Positions 43,704 to 52,745 of a DNA stretch of 64,000 bases are shown here, in pieces (the stretch's first letter is position 1; the number at the start of each line of letters is the position of its first letter). Position numbers and translations under genes: made by a program. This stretch comes from Streptomyces sp. NBC_01276 (GTDB lineage: Bacteria; Actinomycetota; Actinomycetes; Streptomycetales; Streptomycetaceae). The stretch spans positions 186,001 to 250,000 of the forward strand of contig NZ_CP108442.1 in the NCBI RefSeq assembly GCF_041435355.1. The letters are read 5' to 3'. The notes beneath the pieces were generated by a model. It was not told the origin of the DNA. It saw only the letters and a list, made by a program, of their open reading frames with translations, and did no database searches.

Positions 43704-44966
43704 TCAGGCGCCGATCACCCTCAGTGCGGCCCAGAGCGCGGCCACCGCGGCCGCGAGCGCTGCCGGAGTGGTCAGCAGTCCGAGGCGGCTGAACTCTCCG
43801 AGGGCCACCCGGTCGTCGTGATCGTGGACGATGCGCCGCCACAGCAGGGTGGCGAGCGAGCCGACGTAGGTCAGGTTGGGGCCGATGTTCACGCCGATCA
43901 GCACGGCGAGGACGGCACCGGGGCCGGCCGGGGCGGCCAGCGGGAGCAGGGCCAGGACGGCCGGCAGGTTGTTGATCAGGTTCGCCAGGAGCGCGCCGAC
44001 CGCGGCCGTGGCCAGCAGGGCGGGGAAGGAGTCGCCCGCGGGAAGGACGGTGGCGAGGGCGTCGCCGAGGCCGTGGTCGACCACGGCCCGTACGACGACG
44101 CCCAGTGCCAGGACGAACAGGCAGAACGCGGGTGCGGCGGAGGCGACGAGCCGGCGCGGCGTCGTGCGGCGCCGGACCAGCGCGCGGCCCGCCAGGACGA
44201 GGGTGCCCGCGAGGGCGGCCCAGGCGGGCCCGGCCCCCGCGAACGAGGCCAGCGCGAATCCCGCCAGCGTCAGCGCGAGTACCACCAGCGTGAACCGGGG
44301 CACCGGCGCGGCGTCCTCCCCGGTGCTCGGCCGCTCCGCCGGTACGGCGGCCAGGTCGGCCCGGAAGAAGCGGCGGAAGGCCGCGTACTCGACGGCGATC
44401 GCGGCCAGCCAGGGCAGGGTCATCAGGGCGGCGAAGCGGGTGAAGGACAGGCCGCTGGCGGTGAAGGCCAGCAGGTTGGTCAGGTTGGAGACGGGCAGGA
44501 GCAGGGAGGCGGAGTTCGCCAGGTGCGCGGTCGCGTACACGTGCGGCCGGGGCCGGGCGCCGATGCGGGCGGCCGTCGCGAACACCACCGGGGTCAGCAG
44601 CACCACGGTCGCGTCCAGGCTCAGTGCGGCGGTGATCACCGCGGCGACGGCGAAGACCCCGCCCAGCAGGGTCTTGGGACCGCTCCCGCACCTGCGGGCC
44701 ACCGCGTCACCGGCCGCCCGGAACAGTCCTTCGTCGGCGCAGAGCCGGGCGAGCGCCAGGATCACCGCCAGGAAGCCGACCACCGGCAGCAGCTCGCGGG
44801 TCTGCTCCCACGCGGCCTGCGGGGAGACCACCCCGAGCCCGATCAGCGCCGCGGCGGCCGGTACGGCGGCGGTGGCCTCGGGCAGCCCGCGCGGGCGTAC
44901 GACGGCGAAGGCCAGCACGCCCAGCAACAGGGCGAGCGACAGCGACTCGGCTATGACGGTGTTCAG
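43704..44966 (-). CDS. ArsB/SLC13 family permease, probable CTG start
   Basis: A 420-residue membrane protein with 11-12 helices. ArsB/NhaD/SLC13-type sequence: LDATVVLLTPVVFATAARIG and, near the C-terminus, LLANLINNLPAVLALLPLA and GVNIGPNLTYVGSLATLL (the two Asn-rich hairpin motifs). Predicted arsenite or carboxylate export. The first conserved residues (xNTVIAESLSLALLL) are preceded by GGGAG and a CTG codon at 44966; homologues begin with Met there. No ATG, GTG or TTG fits as well, so CTG is the best start. Confidence 0.85.
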   Translation of the reverse strand: MNTVIAESLSLALLLGVLAFAVVRPRGLPEATAAVPAAAALIGLGVVSPQAAWEQTRELLPVVGFLAVILALARLCADEGLFRAAGDAVARRCGSGPKTLLGGVFAVAAVITAALSLDATVVLLTPVVFATAARIGARPRPHVYATAHLANSASLLLPVSNLTNLLAFTASGLSFTRFAALMTLPWLAAIAVEYAAFRRFFRADLAAVPAERPSTGEDAAPVPRFTLVVLALTLAGFALASFAGAGPAWAALAGTLVLAGRALVRRRTTPRRLVASAAPAFCLFVLALGVVVRAVVDHGLGDALATVLPAGDSFPALLATAAVGALLANLINNLPAVLALLPLAAPAGPGAVLAVLIGVNIGPNLTYVGSLATLLWRRIVHDHDDRVALGEFSRLGLLTTPAALAAAVAALWAALRVIGA

Positions 44967-45160
44967 CGGGCACTCCCGGCCGACGAGGATCAATCCGGCC
45001 GGACAGCGGCCACGAAACCGCACACCAGGATGCCATCGTCGGCGCGCGGCCCGTACTCGCGGGCGCGCCCCACGGGCTGTCGCCGCCGTCCGCGTGCCCG
45101 GCCGTGGCAGACTCGGCACCGCGCGGAATCCCGGCCCCGTCCCCCGCGGGAGGACCCCCC

Positions 45161-47884
45161 TTGTTCCACCGCCGCAGCCGCCTGCGCGGACGGACCGCCA
45201 CCCTGGCCGTCACCGCCCTGTTCCTGACCCTCACCGCCGGCACGTCCCGCGTGCCGCCCGCTCCGCAGCCGGCCCCCGGGCCCGCGGCGACCCGGGTGGG
45301 CTCGGTACCGGGCCACCGGACCGTCCTGTCCGGGTACGCGATCCAGTCGACCGCCAAGGTGGCGGACCCGGGGTCCGCCGTCTCCGGGCCGGGCTATCCG
45401 ACGGCCGGCTGGTATCCGGCCGGCTCCCGCTCCACCGTCCTCGCGGCCCTGCTCGCGGCCGGTGTCCACCCCGACCCCTTCTACTCCACCCGTCTCAAAG
45501 AGGTCCGGGCCGCGGACTTCACCGTGCCCTGGTGGTACCGGTCCGACTTCGTCGTCACCGACCCGGCCCTGCGTACGTACCTGGACTTCAGCGGGGTCGT
45601 CTCCGCCGCCGACGTCTTCGTCAACGGCCGCCTCGTCTCCCCGGCGGCCACGGTCGCGGGCGCGTACACCCGGCACGAACTCGACGTCACCGACCTGATC
45701 ACGGCGGGCACCAACACCGTCGCCTTCCGGGTCCGGCCCAACGATCCGCGCAAACGGCTCACGATGGGCTGGCTCGACTGGCTGCAACCGCCGCCCGACG
45801 GGAACATGGGCCTGGTCCGGGACGTGTCGGTCCGCCGCGGCGGGCCGGTCGCCCTGGGCGACGCGCACGTGGTGACCTCCCTGGCCCTGCCGTCGATGTC
45901 CTCCGCCGACCTCACCGTCAAGGCCCGGGTGCGCAACGACTCTCCTGCCACCGTCACCACCACGGTGTCCGGTACCGCCGGTCCGGCCGCCGTCAGCCGC
46001 AGCGTCACCCTCGCGCCCCACGAGACCAGGACGGTGGTCTTCTCCCCCGCCGACCACCCCGCGCTCCGGCTGCGCGCGCCCCGCGTGTGGTGGCCCGCCT
46101 CGATGGGCGGGCAGCCGATGTACGCACTCGACCTGACCGCGACCGTGGACGGCACACCCTCCGACACCGCGCACCAGTCCTTCGGGATCCGTGAGGTGCG
46201 GGCCCCGCTGAACGCCGACGGCGCCCGGCAGTACGAGGTCAACGGCCGCCCGCTGCTGATCAAGGGGGGCGGCTGGTCCCCCGACGAGTTCCTGCGCTGG
46301 GACCCGGTATACGTCGAGGACCGGCTGCGGTACGCCCTCGACCTCGGTCTGAACACCCTCCGGCTGGAAGGGCACCTCGAACCCGACGAGTTCTTCGACC
46401 TCGCCGACCGGTACGGGATCCTGACGCTTCCCGGCTGGGAGTGCTGCGGCAAGTGGGAGGGGGAGGTCAACGGCACCGAGGCCGGCGAGCGGTGGGAGGC
46501 CGCCGACTACCCGGTGGCCAAGGCCTCCATGGCCGCCGAAGCGGCCCGGCTGCGCCACCACCCCAGCATCGCCTCCTTCCTGATCGGCAGCGACTTCGCG
46601 CCGAACCGGACCATCGAACAGGGGTACCTCGACGCCCTGAAGGCGGCCGACTGGACGGCCCCGGTGATTCCCGCGGCCTCCGACGCCTCCTCGCCGATCA
46701 GCGGGAACTCCGGGATGAAGATGACCGGCCCGTACGACTGGGTCCCGCCCTCGTACTGGTACGACAAGCGGCAGGGCGGGGCCACCGGCTTCAACTCCGA
46801 GACCAGCGCCGGCCCGGACGTCCCGACCCTCGACACGCTGCGCCGCATGATGTCGCCCGCCGAGCTGGAAACCCTCTGGAAGGATCCGTCCGCCGCCCAG
46901 TACCACCGCTCCCCCTCGGCGACCTTCTCGACGCTCGGGCTGTACGACGACGCGCTGTCGAACCGCTACGGTCCCCCCACCGGGCTGGAGGACTACGTGC
47001 GCAAGGCGCAGCTGGCGCAGTACGAGAACGTGCGCGCGCAGTTCGAGGCGTACGCCCGCAACGCCAAGGACGCCTCCGAGCCGTCCACCGGCGTGGTCTA
47101 CTGGATGTTCAACAGCGGCTGGACCTCGCTGCACTGGCAGTTGGTGGACCGCTACCTCGACCAGGGCGGCGCCTACTTCGGGGCGAAGAAGGCGAACGAG
47201 CCCCTGCACGTCCAGTACGGCTACGACGACCGCGCGGTGACCGTCGTCAACAACCGGACGTCCGGGGCCTCCGGGCTGACGGCGCGGGTCACGCTGTTCG
47301 GCACGGACGGCAGGCCGGCGTACGACCGGACGGTGACCGGGCTCGACGTCGCGGGCGACGGCGCGAGCACGACCGCGCTCACCGTCCCCGCCTCGGTCCC
47401 GGGCCTGTCCACCACCTACCTGGCACGGCTGCTGCTCACCGACCGCGCCGGACGGGAGGTGAGCCGCAACGTCTACTGGCTGTCCACCGAGGCGGACGTG
47501 CTCGACTACGCGGAAACCGACTGGTACCACACGCCCACCACCTCCTACGCCGATCTGACGGGGCTGAACACCATGGCGCGGACGGCCGTCTCCTCGACGG
47601 CCTCGACGACGCGGGACGACGGGTCCGGGACGTCCACGACGACGGTGACCGTGCGCCACGCGGGCACGGGGAACACTCCGGCCCTGCTCACCGACGTCCA
47701 TCTGGTGGGCGCCGGGGGCGCGCCCGTCCTGCCCGTGCGGTGGAGCGACAACCAGATCAGCCTGTGGCCGGGTGAGTCGGCGACGCTGGCGGCCACCTAC
47801 CGGACGGGCGACCTGCGCGGAGCCGCGCCGCGGCTGCGGGTCTCCGGGTGGAACACCCCGACGGTGACGGTCCCGGCCGGCTGA
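45161..47884 (+). CDS. csxA: Secreted exo-beta-D-glucosaminidase (GH2)
   Basis: A 907-residue exported glycoside hydrolase family 2 enzyme resembling Amycolatopsis CsxA. Signal peptide, jelly-roll domain (YLDFSGVVSAADVFVNGRLV), immunoglobulin-like domains and TIM barrel are in order. Acid/base Asp is in FLIGSDFAP (residue about 478) and nucleophile Glu in FNSETSAG (about 547); the Ser-Asp pair in place of Asn-Glu marks the exo-glucosaminidase subgroup, which degrades chitosan from the non-reducing end. TTG 45161 has GGGAGG seven bases upstream and is preferred to GTG 45104. Confidence 0.9.
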   Translation: MFHRRSRLRGRTATLAVTALFLTLTAGTSRVPPAPQPAPGPAATRVGSVPGHRTVLSGYAIQSTAKVADPGSAVSGPGYPTAGWYPAGSRSTVLAALLAAGVHPDPFYSTRLKEVRAADFTVPWWYRSDFVVTDPALRTYLDFSGVVSAADVFVNGRLVSPAATVAGAYTRHELDVTDLITAGTNTVAFRVRPNDPRKRLTMGWLDWLQPPPDGNMGLVRDVSVRRGGPVALGDAHVVTSLALPSMSSADLTVKARVRNDSPATVTTTVSGTAGPAAVSRSVTLAPHETRTVVFSPADHPALRLRAPRVWWPASMGGQPMYALDLTATVDGTPSDTAHQSFGIREVRAPLNADGARQYEVNGRPLLIKGGGWSPDEFLRWDPVYVEDRLRYALDLGLNTLRLEGHLEPDEFFDLADRYGILTLPGWECCGKWEGEVNGTEAGERWEAADYPVAKASMAAEAARLRHHPSIASFLIGSDFAPNRTIEQGYLDALKAADWTAPVIPAASDASSPISGNSGMKMTGPYDWVPPSYWYDKRQGGATGFNSETSAGPDVPTLDTLRRMMSPAELETLWKDPSAAQYHRSPSATFSTLGLYDDALSNRYGPPTGLEDYVRKAQLAQYENVRAQFEAYARNAKDASEPSTGVVYWMFNSGWTSLHWQLVDRYLDQGGAYFGAKKANEPLHVQYGYDDRAVTVVNNRTSGASGLTARVTLFGTDGRPAYDRTVTGLDVAGDGASTTALTVPASVPGLSTTYLARLLLTDRAGREVSRNVYWLSTEADVLDYAETDWYHTPTTSYADLTGLNTMARTAVSSTASTTRDDGSGTSTTTVTVRHAGTGNTPALLTDVHLVGAGGAPVLPVRWSDNQISLWPGESATLAATYRTGDLRGAAPRLRVSGWNTPTVTVPAG

Positions 47885-47888
47885 CCGG

Positions 47889-47948
47889 GACGGGACCGGA
47901 CGAGACGGGACGCGACGCGACGCGACGGGACCGGACCGGACCGGACGC
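47889..47948. repeat. Pentanucleotide tandem repeat (GACNN)
   Basis: Twelve consecutive phased five-base units: GACGG, GACCG, GACGA, GACGG, three GACGC, GACGG, three GACCG, GACGC. It follows the stop of the glucosaminidase gene. Confidence 0.9.
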
Positions 47949-47951
47949 GCG

Positions 47952-47983
47952 CGTGCCGTCGCCGCGGGGGCGGCGACGGCACG
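47952..47983. terminator. Bidirectional terminator, 14-bp stem
   Basis: CGTGCCGTCGCCGC-GGGG-GCGGCGACGGCACG: perfect 14-bp arms with a GGGG loop, between the convergent glucosaminidase and Delta-60 repeat genes. Confidence 0.9.
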
Positions 47984-48003
47984 ACGGGCGATCGGGCCCC
48001 GGG

Positions 48004-50040
48004 TCAGGGGCAGCTGATGCGGATGTCTCCGGAGTCGGTGGTGCAGGTGTCGGTGCCGCTGCCGCCGTTGGCGGTGTCGTTGCCCGCGACGCCGTCGGTG
48101 GTGGTGAGGCGGTCGTTGCCGTAGTAGCCGGTCAGGGTGTCGCTGCCGGGTCCGCCGTCGAGGGTGTCGTCGCCGAAGCCGCCGTCGATGTTGTCGTTGC
48201 CGTAGCCGCCGTAGACGGTGTCGTTCCCGTAGCTCGCGCGCACGGTGTCGTTGCCGCCGAGCGCGCAGATCACGTCGTTGAAGTAGCCGCCGTTCAGGGT
48301 GTCGGTTCCGCTGGTGCCGATGACCGTGCAGCCGTGTGCGTTGTTCACCGAGGTGGTGGAGGTGGCCGTGTTGTCGGAGGCGGCCGGGTCCGGCTGGGTG
48401 GCGCTGACCCTGGCCGTGCCGGTGAGCGTGCCGGTGGCCCGCGGTTCGGCGGTGACCGTGACCGTCGCGCTCGCGCCCGGCGCCAGGCTGCCGAGGGCGC
48501 AGGTGGCGGCGGTCGCCGTGGTCGTGCAGGTGCCCTGGGTGGGGGTGGCCGAGGTGAGGGTCACACCGGCCCCGGAGAGCGTGTCGGACAGGCTGACGCC
48601 GGTCGCGGTGGCGGTGGAGGACGCCGAGTTGGAGACCCGCACCGTGTACGAGGCGCGGTCTCCGATGCTGACGGTGGTCGTTCCGGTCCTCGTCACCGAC
48701 AGGTTGGCGCTCGGCGGCGGCGGGGGTGTGCCGTCGCCTCCCTCGTAGCGGGCGAGGGCGAAGGCGGAGCCGGCCGTGTAGCCCGCTGCGACGATCTTCC
48801 CGTCCGGCTGGACGAGCACCCCGCGCGCGGCGTCGAAGTCCCCGAAGCCGGTGACCACGAAGCCGTCGCCGCCGAAGCCGGTGTCCACGGTGCCGTCGGT
48901 GTTGAAGCGGGCCAGGCCGAAGTCGTTGGCCTCGGAGCTGTTGGGGTCGTCGGCCTGCCCCGCGGTGACGATCTTTCCGTTCGGCTGGAGCGCCAGGGCG
49001 GAAGCGCCTCCGCCGTCGCCGGGGAAGCCGACGGAGCGGCGTCCGCCGGTCCCGAATCCGGTGTCGGCGCTGCCGTCGGCGTTGTAGCGCAGCAGGGCGA
49101 TGCCCGCGCCGCCGTCACCCGCGGCGACGACCTTCCCGTCCGGCTGCACCGCCACGGCGTTGCCGAACTCGGTGCCGCCGAAGTCCGCGGTGACCATGCC
49201 GTCGCCGCTGAAGGTGGTGTCGAGGGTGCCGTTGGTGTTGTAGCGGGCGACGCCGATGTCGAAGGCGGTGTTGCCCACGTAGCCGACCAGGAGGACCTTG
49301 CCGTCCGGCTGGAGGGCCATGCCGCGGGCGGTGCCCCCGGCGTCCTGGGGCGAGGCCGGGGTGAAGCCCGCGACCACCGCCCCGTCCCCGCCGAGGCTCG
49401 GGTCGAGGCTTCCGTCGGTGGTCAGGCGGACCAGCGCGAAGCCGCCACCGCCGCCCTTGCCCCCGGCGATGATCCTGCCGTCGGGCTGTACCGCCACGTC
49501 CGCGCCGTCGGCGGACCCGCCGAACTCGTCGACCCGTACGAGGCCGCCGTCGCCGAATCCGCCGTCCAGGCTGCCGTCGGTGTTGTAGCGGGCCACGGAG
49601 AAGAAGCAGCAGCCGCCTCCTTCCCCGGGCACCTCGGTGGTGCCCGCCACGACGATCTTCCCGTCCGAGGGCTGTACCGCCACCGCGTTGGCCACGTGCG
49701 CGCCACCGCCGAAGTCACTGGTCACCCGGCCGTCACCGTCGAAGGTGGTGTCGAGGGTGCCGTTGGTGTTGTAGCGGGCGAGCGCGAAGCCGTCCTGGCT
49801 CAGGCCCGCCACGACCAGCTTGCCGTCGGCCTGCCGGGCGACGTCGTGGCCTTCCGCGAACCCGGGGAAGACGGTCGTCACCCGGCCGTCGGGGCCGAAG
49901 GTGGGGTCGAGGTCTCCCGGGGCGGCCAGCGCGGTGCCGGGCAGCAGGAGTACGAGTACCAGGCCGAGCGCGGCCGGCAGCCCGGCCCTCCCGCCGGGTC
50001 TGCGGCGCGGCTGCGCCGGTCTGGGGTGTGCGTGGGTCAT
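48004..50040 (-). CDS. Secreted Delta-60 repeat / DUF11 / RTX-like repeat protein
   Basis: A 678-residue exported protein. After a signal peptide (LGLVLVLLLPGTALAAPG) come six to seven Delta-60 repeats (RYNTNGTLDTTFDGDGRV-type, each about 55 residues, positions about 35-420), a DUF11 beta-sandwich (SVTRTGTTTVSIGDRASYTV to about residue 545), then calcium-type repeats GGYGNDNIDGGFGDDTLDGG and a Cys-containing C-terminus. It should form a beta-propeller-like head with an adhesive, Ca-binding tail on the cell surface or outside. ATG 50040. No sorting signal visible. Confidence 0.9.
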   Translation of the reverse strand: MTHAHPRPAQPRRRPGGRAGLPAALGLVLVLLLPGTALAAPGDLDPTFGPDGRVTTVFPGFAEGHDVARQADGKLVVAGLSQDGFALARYNTNGTLDTTFDGDGRVTSDFGGGAHVANAVAVQPSDGKIVVAGTTEVPGEGGGCCFFSVARYNTDGSLDGGFGDGGLVRVDEFGGSADGADVAVQPDGRIIAGGKGGGGGFALVRLTTDGSLDPSLGGDGAVVAGFTPASPQDAGGTARGMALQPDGKVLLVGYVGNTAFDIGVARYNTNGTLDTTFSGDGMVTADFGGTEFGNAVAVQPDGKVVAAGDGGAGIALLRYNADGSADTGFGTGGRRSVGFPGDGGGASALALQPNGKIVTAGQADDPNSSEANDFGLARFNTDGTVDTGFGGDGFVVTGFGDFDAARGVLVQPDGKIVAAGYTAGSAFALARYEGGDGTPPPPPSANLSVTRTGTTTVSIGDRASYTVRVSNSASSTATATGVSLSDTLSGAGVTLTSATPTQGTCTTTATAATCALGSLAPGASATVTVTAEPRATGTLTGTARVSATQPDPAASDNTATSTTSVNNAHGCTVIGTSGTDTLNGGYFNDVICALGGNDTVRASYGNDTVYGGYGNDNIDGGFGDDTLDGGPGSDTLTGYYGNDRLTTTDGVAGNDTANGGSGTDTCTTDSGDIRISCP

Positions 50041-50281
50041 GGGGGTACGGACCTCCGGTCCTCGCGCGTCGTACGGGAAGCAGCGCACAGCTTCGTCCCG
50101 CGCACCGCCCGCACCCCGCGGAACGTGCCGCACCACGCCCGCCGGAGCGCCGGGAACCACCCCGGCGGAGGAGCGCGCGGGGTGCACTCGGCGACGAGAG
50201 CCCGCCGGCGCCCGGCGCCCGCCCGTCCGGTGTCCGCCGCCGGTTCCGCCGGGGCTGACGGGTCGGGTGCGTTCGGGGCCG

Positions 50282-51934
50282 TCAGGGGCGGGGCGCGGAA
50301 GTGATCGTGGTGAGCGCGTCGTGGAGGCTGGTGGCGCTCGGCGGGCGGCCCCGCCAGCGGGCGCCGATGTGGCCGTCGGGGCGGACGAGCAGTGCTCCGT
50401 GCGGGGCGAGTCCACAGCGCTGCGCGTGCTCGCCCCTGAGCGGCTCGATCCGCAACGGCCAGGACGGGGCGATCTGGCGCGCCCAGAGGGCGGGGTCCGC
50501 GGTGAGCAGGGTGAACCACGGGCCGAAGGCGTCGAGCGTGGAGCGGTCACGGGTGAGCCAGAGGTGCGGCATGCGGTGGCCCGGCTCCGCGGTGGGGACG
50601 TAGTGCGTGTCCGCGTCGTCCGCGCCGTCGGCGTCATCCGTGTCGTCGGCGTCGTGCGTGTGCCCGCCGTCCGTGTCCCCGGTCGCCACGTCGTCCGCGT
50701 CGGGAGCCGTGCCGTCGCCCCCGAGCACGGCGCCGGAGCGGTAGGCGACGCCGAGTACGAGACCGAGCTGGGCGAAGAACCCCTCCGACCACGGTAGTTC
50801 GACCTCTCCGGGCCGCGCCGCCGGACCGCCGGCCGTACGCTGCTCGCGGCGCCGCCCCTGCACGTCGAGCGCGCGTCGGGTGTTGGCCACCGTCCGGCGG
50901 AGCGTCCGGCCGGCCACCGGCAGGCGTTCGGGCTCGTAGGTGTCCAGTACGCCCGGGCCGGCCCAGCCCCGCAGGACACCGGCCAGTTTCCAGCACAGGT
51001 TGTGCACGTCGGCGAGGCCGGTGTTCATGCCCAGGCCGCCGAAGACGGGGACGGCGTGGGCGGCGTCGCCCGCCAGCAGGATCCGGCCGCTGCGCAGGCG
51101 TTCGGCGACGAAGGCGTTCATCACCCAGTGCTGGACCCGCAGCACGTCGGCGCGTACGCCGTCGCCGGGGCCGAGGGCGCGCGCGAGGAGAGCGGGCCAG
51201 TCGACGTCCGCCGGATCCTCGGGGGTGGGCCCGAACCAGGCCCAGCCCCCTTCGGGGTACAGCGGGGCGAAGGAGCCGTGCGCGGTGAAGTAGACGCCGG
51301 CCGGCCGGTCGGCGCACCATCGTCCGAGGTCGGCGTCGAAGACGACGGTGGTGAAGGCGCCCAGCGCTCCGGGGCCGGTGGTCCCGATCCCCAGCCGTCG
51401 CCGCACGGGGGAATCGGCTCCGTCGGCGGCCAGCACGTAACGGGCGCGGACGCGCGAGCGCGCCCCTCCGTGCCGGTGGTCCACCAGCGTGGCCAGGACG
51501 TCCCGCGGCCCTTCGGCCAGGCCGACGAGCTCGACTGCGAACCGCACCCGCGCCTCGGCTGCGGCGAGCAGGACGGGCTCCAGCCGGTCCTGCGAGGTGA
51601 CCACGCCGATCACCGGGCTCTCCGGGACCGGCGCGTTGACCCCGGCCATCGGCGCGGTGGCGAAATCGCCCGCGCAGAAGGTGTCGCGGAATCGGATGCG
51701 GCCGAACTCCGGCGCGAAGGCGCGGGCCGCGATGCCGTCGGCGAGGCCGAGCTGGCGGTAGATCTCCATCGAGCGCGCGTTGACCAGCCGGGAGCGGGGA
51801 AACGGCGACAGGGCCCGGCGTTTCTCGACCAGCAGGGTGGGCACGCCCCAGCGCTCCAGCAGCGCCCGCGCGGTGAGCCCGACCGGCCCGGCCCCGACGA
51901 TCAGGACGTCGACCTCGGTTTCTGCCACGGACAT
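50282..51934 (-). CDS. FAD-dependent aromatic monooxygenase with acidic insert
   Basis: A 550-residue class A flavoprotein hydroxylase (PheA/TfdB or RdmE type). FAD motifs: LIVGAGPVGLTARALLERWG, DGADSPVRRRLG and GDAAHAVPVFGGLGMNTGL. The C-terminal thioredoxin-like domain is present. Between residues about 407 and 444 there is an Asp/His-rich low-complexity insert not expected in the family. Likely hydroxylates an aromatic or polyketide-like substrate with NAD(P)H. ATG 51934. Divergent from PadR, whose site is in the 193-base gap. Confidence 0.9.
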   Translation of the reverse strand: MSVAETEVDVLIVGAGPVGLTARALLERWGVPTLLVEKRRALSPFPRSRLVNARSMEIYRQLGLADGIAARAFAPEFGRIRFRDTFCAGDFATAPMAGVNAPVPESPVIGVVTSQDRLEPVLLAAAEARVRFAVELVGLAEGPRDVLATLVDHRHGGARSRVRARYVLAADGADSPVRRRLGIGTTGPGALGAFTTVVFDADLGRWCADRPAGVYFTAHGSFAPLYPEGGWAWFGPTPEDPADVDWPALLARALGPGDGVRADVLRVQHWVMNAFVAERLRSGRILLAGDAAHAVPVFGGLGMNTGLADVHNLCWKLAGVLRGWAGPGVLDTYEPERLPVAGRTLRRTVANTRRALDVQGRRREQRTAGGPAARPGEVELPWSEGFFAQLGLVLGVAYRSGAVLGGDGTAPDADDVATGDTDGGHTHDADDTDDADGADDADTHYVPTAEPGHRMPHLWLTRDRSTLDAFGPWFTLLTADPALWARQIAPSWPLRIEPLRGEHAQRCGLAPHGALLVRPDGHIGARWRGRPPSATSLHDALTTITSAPRP

Positions 51935-52101
51935 GTCGGGCTCCTCCTGCTCGCCTCGGGCAGCCGGGGCCCGCGCGAACCTCTCGCGCGCCGCGCCGGC
52001 CTGGGACCGTCGCGACCATCAAGCACCTCCACCCGCGCCGTCCGCCCGCGCCTCGCCCGTCCTTCGCCCCGAGCGGAGATTCCTTCACCCCTCACCAATA
52101 G

Positions 52102-52119
52102 TCTATTTGGACTGATAGA
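52102..52119. promoter_or_regulatory. PadR-type operator
   Basis: TCTAT-N8-ATAGA has the five-base arms and eight-base spacing seen in PadR sites (ATGT-N8-ACAT type), nine bases before the PadR start and in the shared control region with the monooxygenase. Confidence 0.6.
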
Positions 52120-52127
52120 TTTCGACC

Positions 52128-52703
52128 ATGCCTCGTCGAGCCCTGGACAACCCGATCGTGCTGGCCGTGCTGGGCCTCCTCCTGGAACAGGCCGCACACC
52201 CCTACCAGATGCTGTCCGAGCTGCGGGAACGCAGCGACAGCCATGCCGCCGCGATCACGCGCGGCACCCTCTACAACACCGTCGCCGCGATGGCCGAGGC
52301 CGGCTGGGTGACCGCCCGGGGCCAGCAGCGCTCGGGCAACCGGCCCGAACGGACCGTCTACGAGCTGACGGGAGCGGGCCGCGAGGAACTCGTGCGGCGG
52401 CTGGACTCCCAGATCCGCAACCCGGAGCGGGAGTTCTCCCGCTTCCTCGGAGCCGTCACCTACCTGGGCGCCCTGGGACCCGACGGCGCCGCCGAGGCGC
52501 TGACCGAGCGCGTCGGGCGCCTCCGGGAGCGCACGGCGGCGGACGAGAGCCGCCTCGCCGAGGCCCTCGCGGCCGGCGCGCCCCGGCTGTTCGTCATCGA
52601 GGCCGAGTACGCGCTCTGCCTCGCACGCGCCGAGACGGCGTGGATCGACACCGTCCTCGACGACATCGGCACCGGTGCGTTGACCTGGCCCCCGGCCGGC
52701 TGA
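52128..52703 (+). CDS. PadR family transcriptional regulator
   Basis: A 191-residue PadR protein: VLAVLGLLLEQAAHPYQMLSEL, RGTLYNTVAAMAEAGWV recognition region, RTVYELTGAGREEL wing and a long C-terminal helical dimerisation domain (subfamily 1-like). ATG 52128. It probably represses the divergent FAD monooxygenase; it may be co-transcribed with the glycosidase 42 bases downstream. Confidence 0.92.
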   Translation: MPRRALDNPIVLAVLGLLLEQAAHPYQMLSELRERSDSHAAAITRGTLYNTVAAMAEAGWVTARGQQRSGNRPERTVYELTGAGREELVRRLDSQIRNPEREFSRFLGAVTYLGALGPDGAAEALTERVGRLRERTAADESRLAEALAAGAPRLFVIEAEYALCLARAETAWIDTVLDDIGTGALTWPPAG

Positions 52704-52745
52704 AGCCGGGACCGGGACCGGACAGAACGAAGGGAAAGCGAAGAC

